Of a stretch of DNA of 6,544 bases, positions 5,735 through 6,544 are shown one piece after another. Source of the DNA: Oscillospiraceae bacterium (lineage in GTDB: Bacteria; Bacillota; Clostridia; Oscillospirales; Acutalibacteraceae); NCBI GenBank assembly GCA_003520555.1, contig DOUO01000135.1, positions 1 to 6,544 of the forward strand, written 5' to 3'. The translations under genes were made by a program, and so were the position numbers. A model generated the notes under the pieces. That model searched no databases, was not told the DNA's origin, and saw nothing but the letters and a program-made list of their open reading frames with translations. Positions within the stretch are counted from its first letter, which is position 1. The number at the start of each line of letters is the position of its first letter.

Positions 5735-6270
5735 ACGCTTCTGTTATAAAAATGCTTAAGCACGAGTTCCTTTTTAAGGTACGGCTTTAATCCCTGCAAA
5801 ATCTGCTCGTTCGGATTAAACGCAAGCAGTGATTTTCCGCGCGCGGGGTCGTTAAACACCGCGAAATACGCCTCGTCAGTCTTGTCAATATCTGCAACCG
5901 CCATATAAGTTTTGACAAAGCTCATGTTGCGGATTTTTTCATCTCCTATTTCAAGCATATCAATGTCCTTAATCGGAACGTTGCACATTTTTTTCCTTTT
6001 TCTCAGCGAAATAATTTTAGAAACGTAAAGAGTGTCGCTTACAACGGAATACTCGTATTCAACGTTAAGACTTGTAAAGGTGTACCACACACCGTAGATT
6101 CCGCCCAAGAAAATGAATAAGCCGACCATCATCATGTAAGGCGTAACCGTCAGACCGATTACAAAACAAATTCCGGGAATTGCAATAAGCAAAAACACCG
6201 CCAAAATTTTAATAACCAGCTGTTTAGTTTTATTTTTCCGTTTTACAACCTGTTCGTTAAATCCTTCCAT
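5731..6270 (-). CDS. Two-helix membrane protein with a PH-like cytosolic domain, function unknown
   Basis: A 179-residue protein with a basic N-terminus (VVKRKNKTK), two membrane helices at about 18-40 and 43-64, then a soluble domain of about 110 residues starting NVEYEYSVVSDTLYVSKIISLRKRKK. The strand-rich pattern, 'I..ID.LEIGD' segment (100-110) and closing helix FNPNEQILQGLKPYL (151-165) resemble bacterial PH (bPH-like) domains. It may correspond to the clostridial DUF6106 family, which I recall from memory and could not check. AAGGAG (6278-6283) lies 7 nt before the ATG. Its stop overlaps the nnrD start by 4 nt, so it heads the nnrD-lipoprotein-mazF cluster behind its own promoter. No function is proposed. 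Confidence 0.85.
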   Translation of the reverse strand: MEGFNEQVVKRKNKTKQLVIKILAVFLLIAIPGICFVIGLTVTPYMMMVGLFIFLGGIYGVWYTFTSLNVEYEYSVVSDTLYVSKIISLRKRKKMCNVPIKDIDMLEIGDEKIRNMSFVKTYMAVADIDKTDEAYFAVFNDPARGKSLLAFNPNEQILQGLKPYLKKELVLKHFYNRSV

Positions 6271-6298
6271 TTTAATGCTCCTTTACAGTGATAAATAA

Positions 6299-6327
6299 AT
6301 AATACCATATTGCGAAAACTTTTTCAA
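6299..6327 (-). promoter_or_regulatory. Promoter of the membrane protein-nnrD cluster
   Basis: -35 TTGAAA at 6322-6327, 17-nt spacer and -10 TATTAT at 6299-6304, with an extended -10 TGG immediately upstream of the -10. Start near 6292 gives a leader of about 21 nt carrying AAGGAG. It lies downstream of the tRNA-Tyr terminator. Confidence 0.75.
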
Positions 6328-6371
6328 GCGCAAGATAATGAATGAGCACAATAACCGCCTGACAGGTTTAT

Positions 6372-6407
6372 AAGCCGCGCAACCGTTTTTGTCCCGGTTT
6401 TCGGCTT
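6372..6407. repeat. Imperfect inverted repeat between tRNA-Tyr and the membrane protein gene
   Basis: Outer arms AAGCCG (6372-6377) and CGGCTT (6402-6407) and inner arms AACCG (6381-6385) and CGGTT (6395-6399) give a two-part stem with a 3/2-nt internal loop and 9-nt apical loop. No T-tract follows on either strand. It could be an RNA processing site or an operator; function unknown. Confidence 0.45.
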
Positions 6408-6414
6408 TGAATTG

Positions 6415-6456
6415 CAAAATGAATAGCGGAACATCGTTTGATGTTCCGCTATTCAT
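6415..6456 (-). terminator. tRNA-Tyr terminator with a 17-bp perfect stem
   Basis: Arms at 6419-6435 and 6440-6456 are exact reverse complements over 17 bp with a 4-nt loop (AAAC on the minus strand), followed by a short T run TTTT. The first base of the stem is the terminal A of the encoded tRNA CCA. Stem length is high and the T-tract short, so termination and 3'-end processing are both plausible roles. Confidence 0.82.
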
Positions 6457-6540
6457 GGTGGGAGAAGGTGGATTCGAACCACCGAAGCATGACGCAACAG
6501 ATTTACAGTCTGCCCCCTTTGGCCACTCGGGAATTCTCCC
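6456..6540 (-). tRNA. tRNA-Tyr (anticodon GUA), class II, CCA encoded
   Basis: Read on the minus strand, the acceptor arm GGGAGAA (6534-6540) pairs with TTCTCCC (6460-6466), followed by discriminator A and encoded CCA (6456-6458). The anticodon stem GCAGA/TCTGT encloses loop CTGTAAA with anticodon GTA at 6504-6506. A long variable arm (class II, as in bacterial tRNA-Tyr) follows, then a T arm GGTGG-TTCGAAT-CCACC. The D arm contains GAGTGGCCAAAGGGG. All parts are complete; it ends 4 nt from the right edge. Confidence 0.97.
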
Positions 6541-6544
6541 AAAT

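Noticed and set aside
1..6544. Mobile element, phage or CRISPR content
   Set aside because: I found no spaced direct repeats, transposase or integrase signatures, or terminal inverted repeats with target duplications. Part of the right-edge tRNA flank could be beyond the window, so an integration at tRNA-Tyr outside it cannot be excluded.

Overview
The window looks like ordinary chromosome from a low-to-moderate GC Gram-positive bacterium, most likely Clostridia and plausibly the Oscillospiraceae/Ruminococcaceae. The basis is a SAM-I (S-box) riboswitch in front of metK, a Bacillus EndoA-like MazF, a stand-alone YxkO-type NAD(P)H-hydrate dehydratase, strong AAGGAG-type ribosome-binding sites, vegetative promoters close to TTGACA-17-TATAAT, and lipoprotein and membrane genes of Firmicutes type. 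The species cannot be named from this. I see no transposase, phage gene, CRISPR array or integrase.

Layout. (1) Positions 1-1124, minus strand: metK (S-adenosylmethionine synthetase, C-terminus beyond the left edge), its promoter, a complete SAM-I riboswitch aptamer and an intrinsic terminator, with a readable antiterminator alternative. (2) Positions 1151-2068, plus strand, divergent from metK: a promoter, a GNAT acetyltransferase and a single-domain cupin 7 nt downstream, closed by a 13-bp terminator that can serve both strands. (3) Positions 2077-3740, minus: a solitary polytopic GT-C-like glycosyltransferase with a perfect-consensus promoter. (4) Positions 3753-6327, minus: a cluster running from a small PH-like membrane protein through nnrD (ATGA overlap), a lipoprotein and mazF to a terminator. 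(5) Positions 6415-6540, minus: tRNA-Tyr(GUA) with encoded CCA and a long terminator hairpin.

How the parts work together. metK is set up for classic SAM feedback: SAM binding stabilises the aptamer and frees the terminator, while without SAM a 10-bp antiterminator can form. The nnrD-lipoprotein-mazF order resembles the Firmicutes neighbourhood acpS / YdcC-like lipoprotein / alr / mazE / mazF, but here alr and mazE are absent, so the MazF RNase has no visible partner antitoxin. The 110-nt leader before mazF holds several nested inverted repeats, one of which would pair with its Shine-Dalgarno sequence. The GNAT-cupin pair looks like a two-gene operon of unknown substrate.

Nothing here amounts to a clear new multi-gene system. 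The best leads are the unpartnered mazF with its structured leader, and an exact 24-bp palindrome inside the lipoprotein gene.
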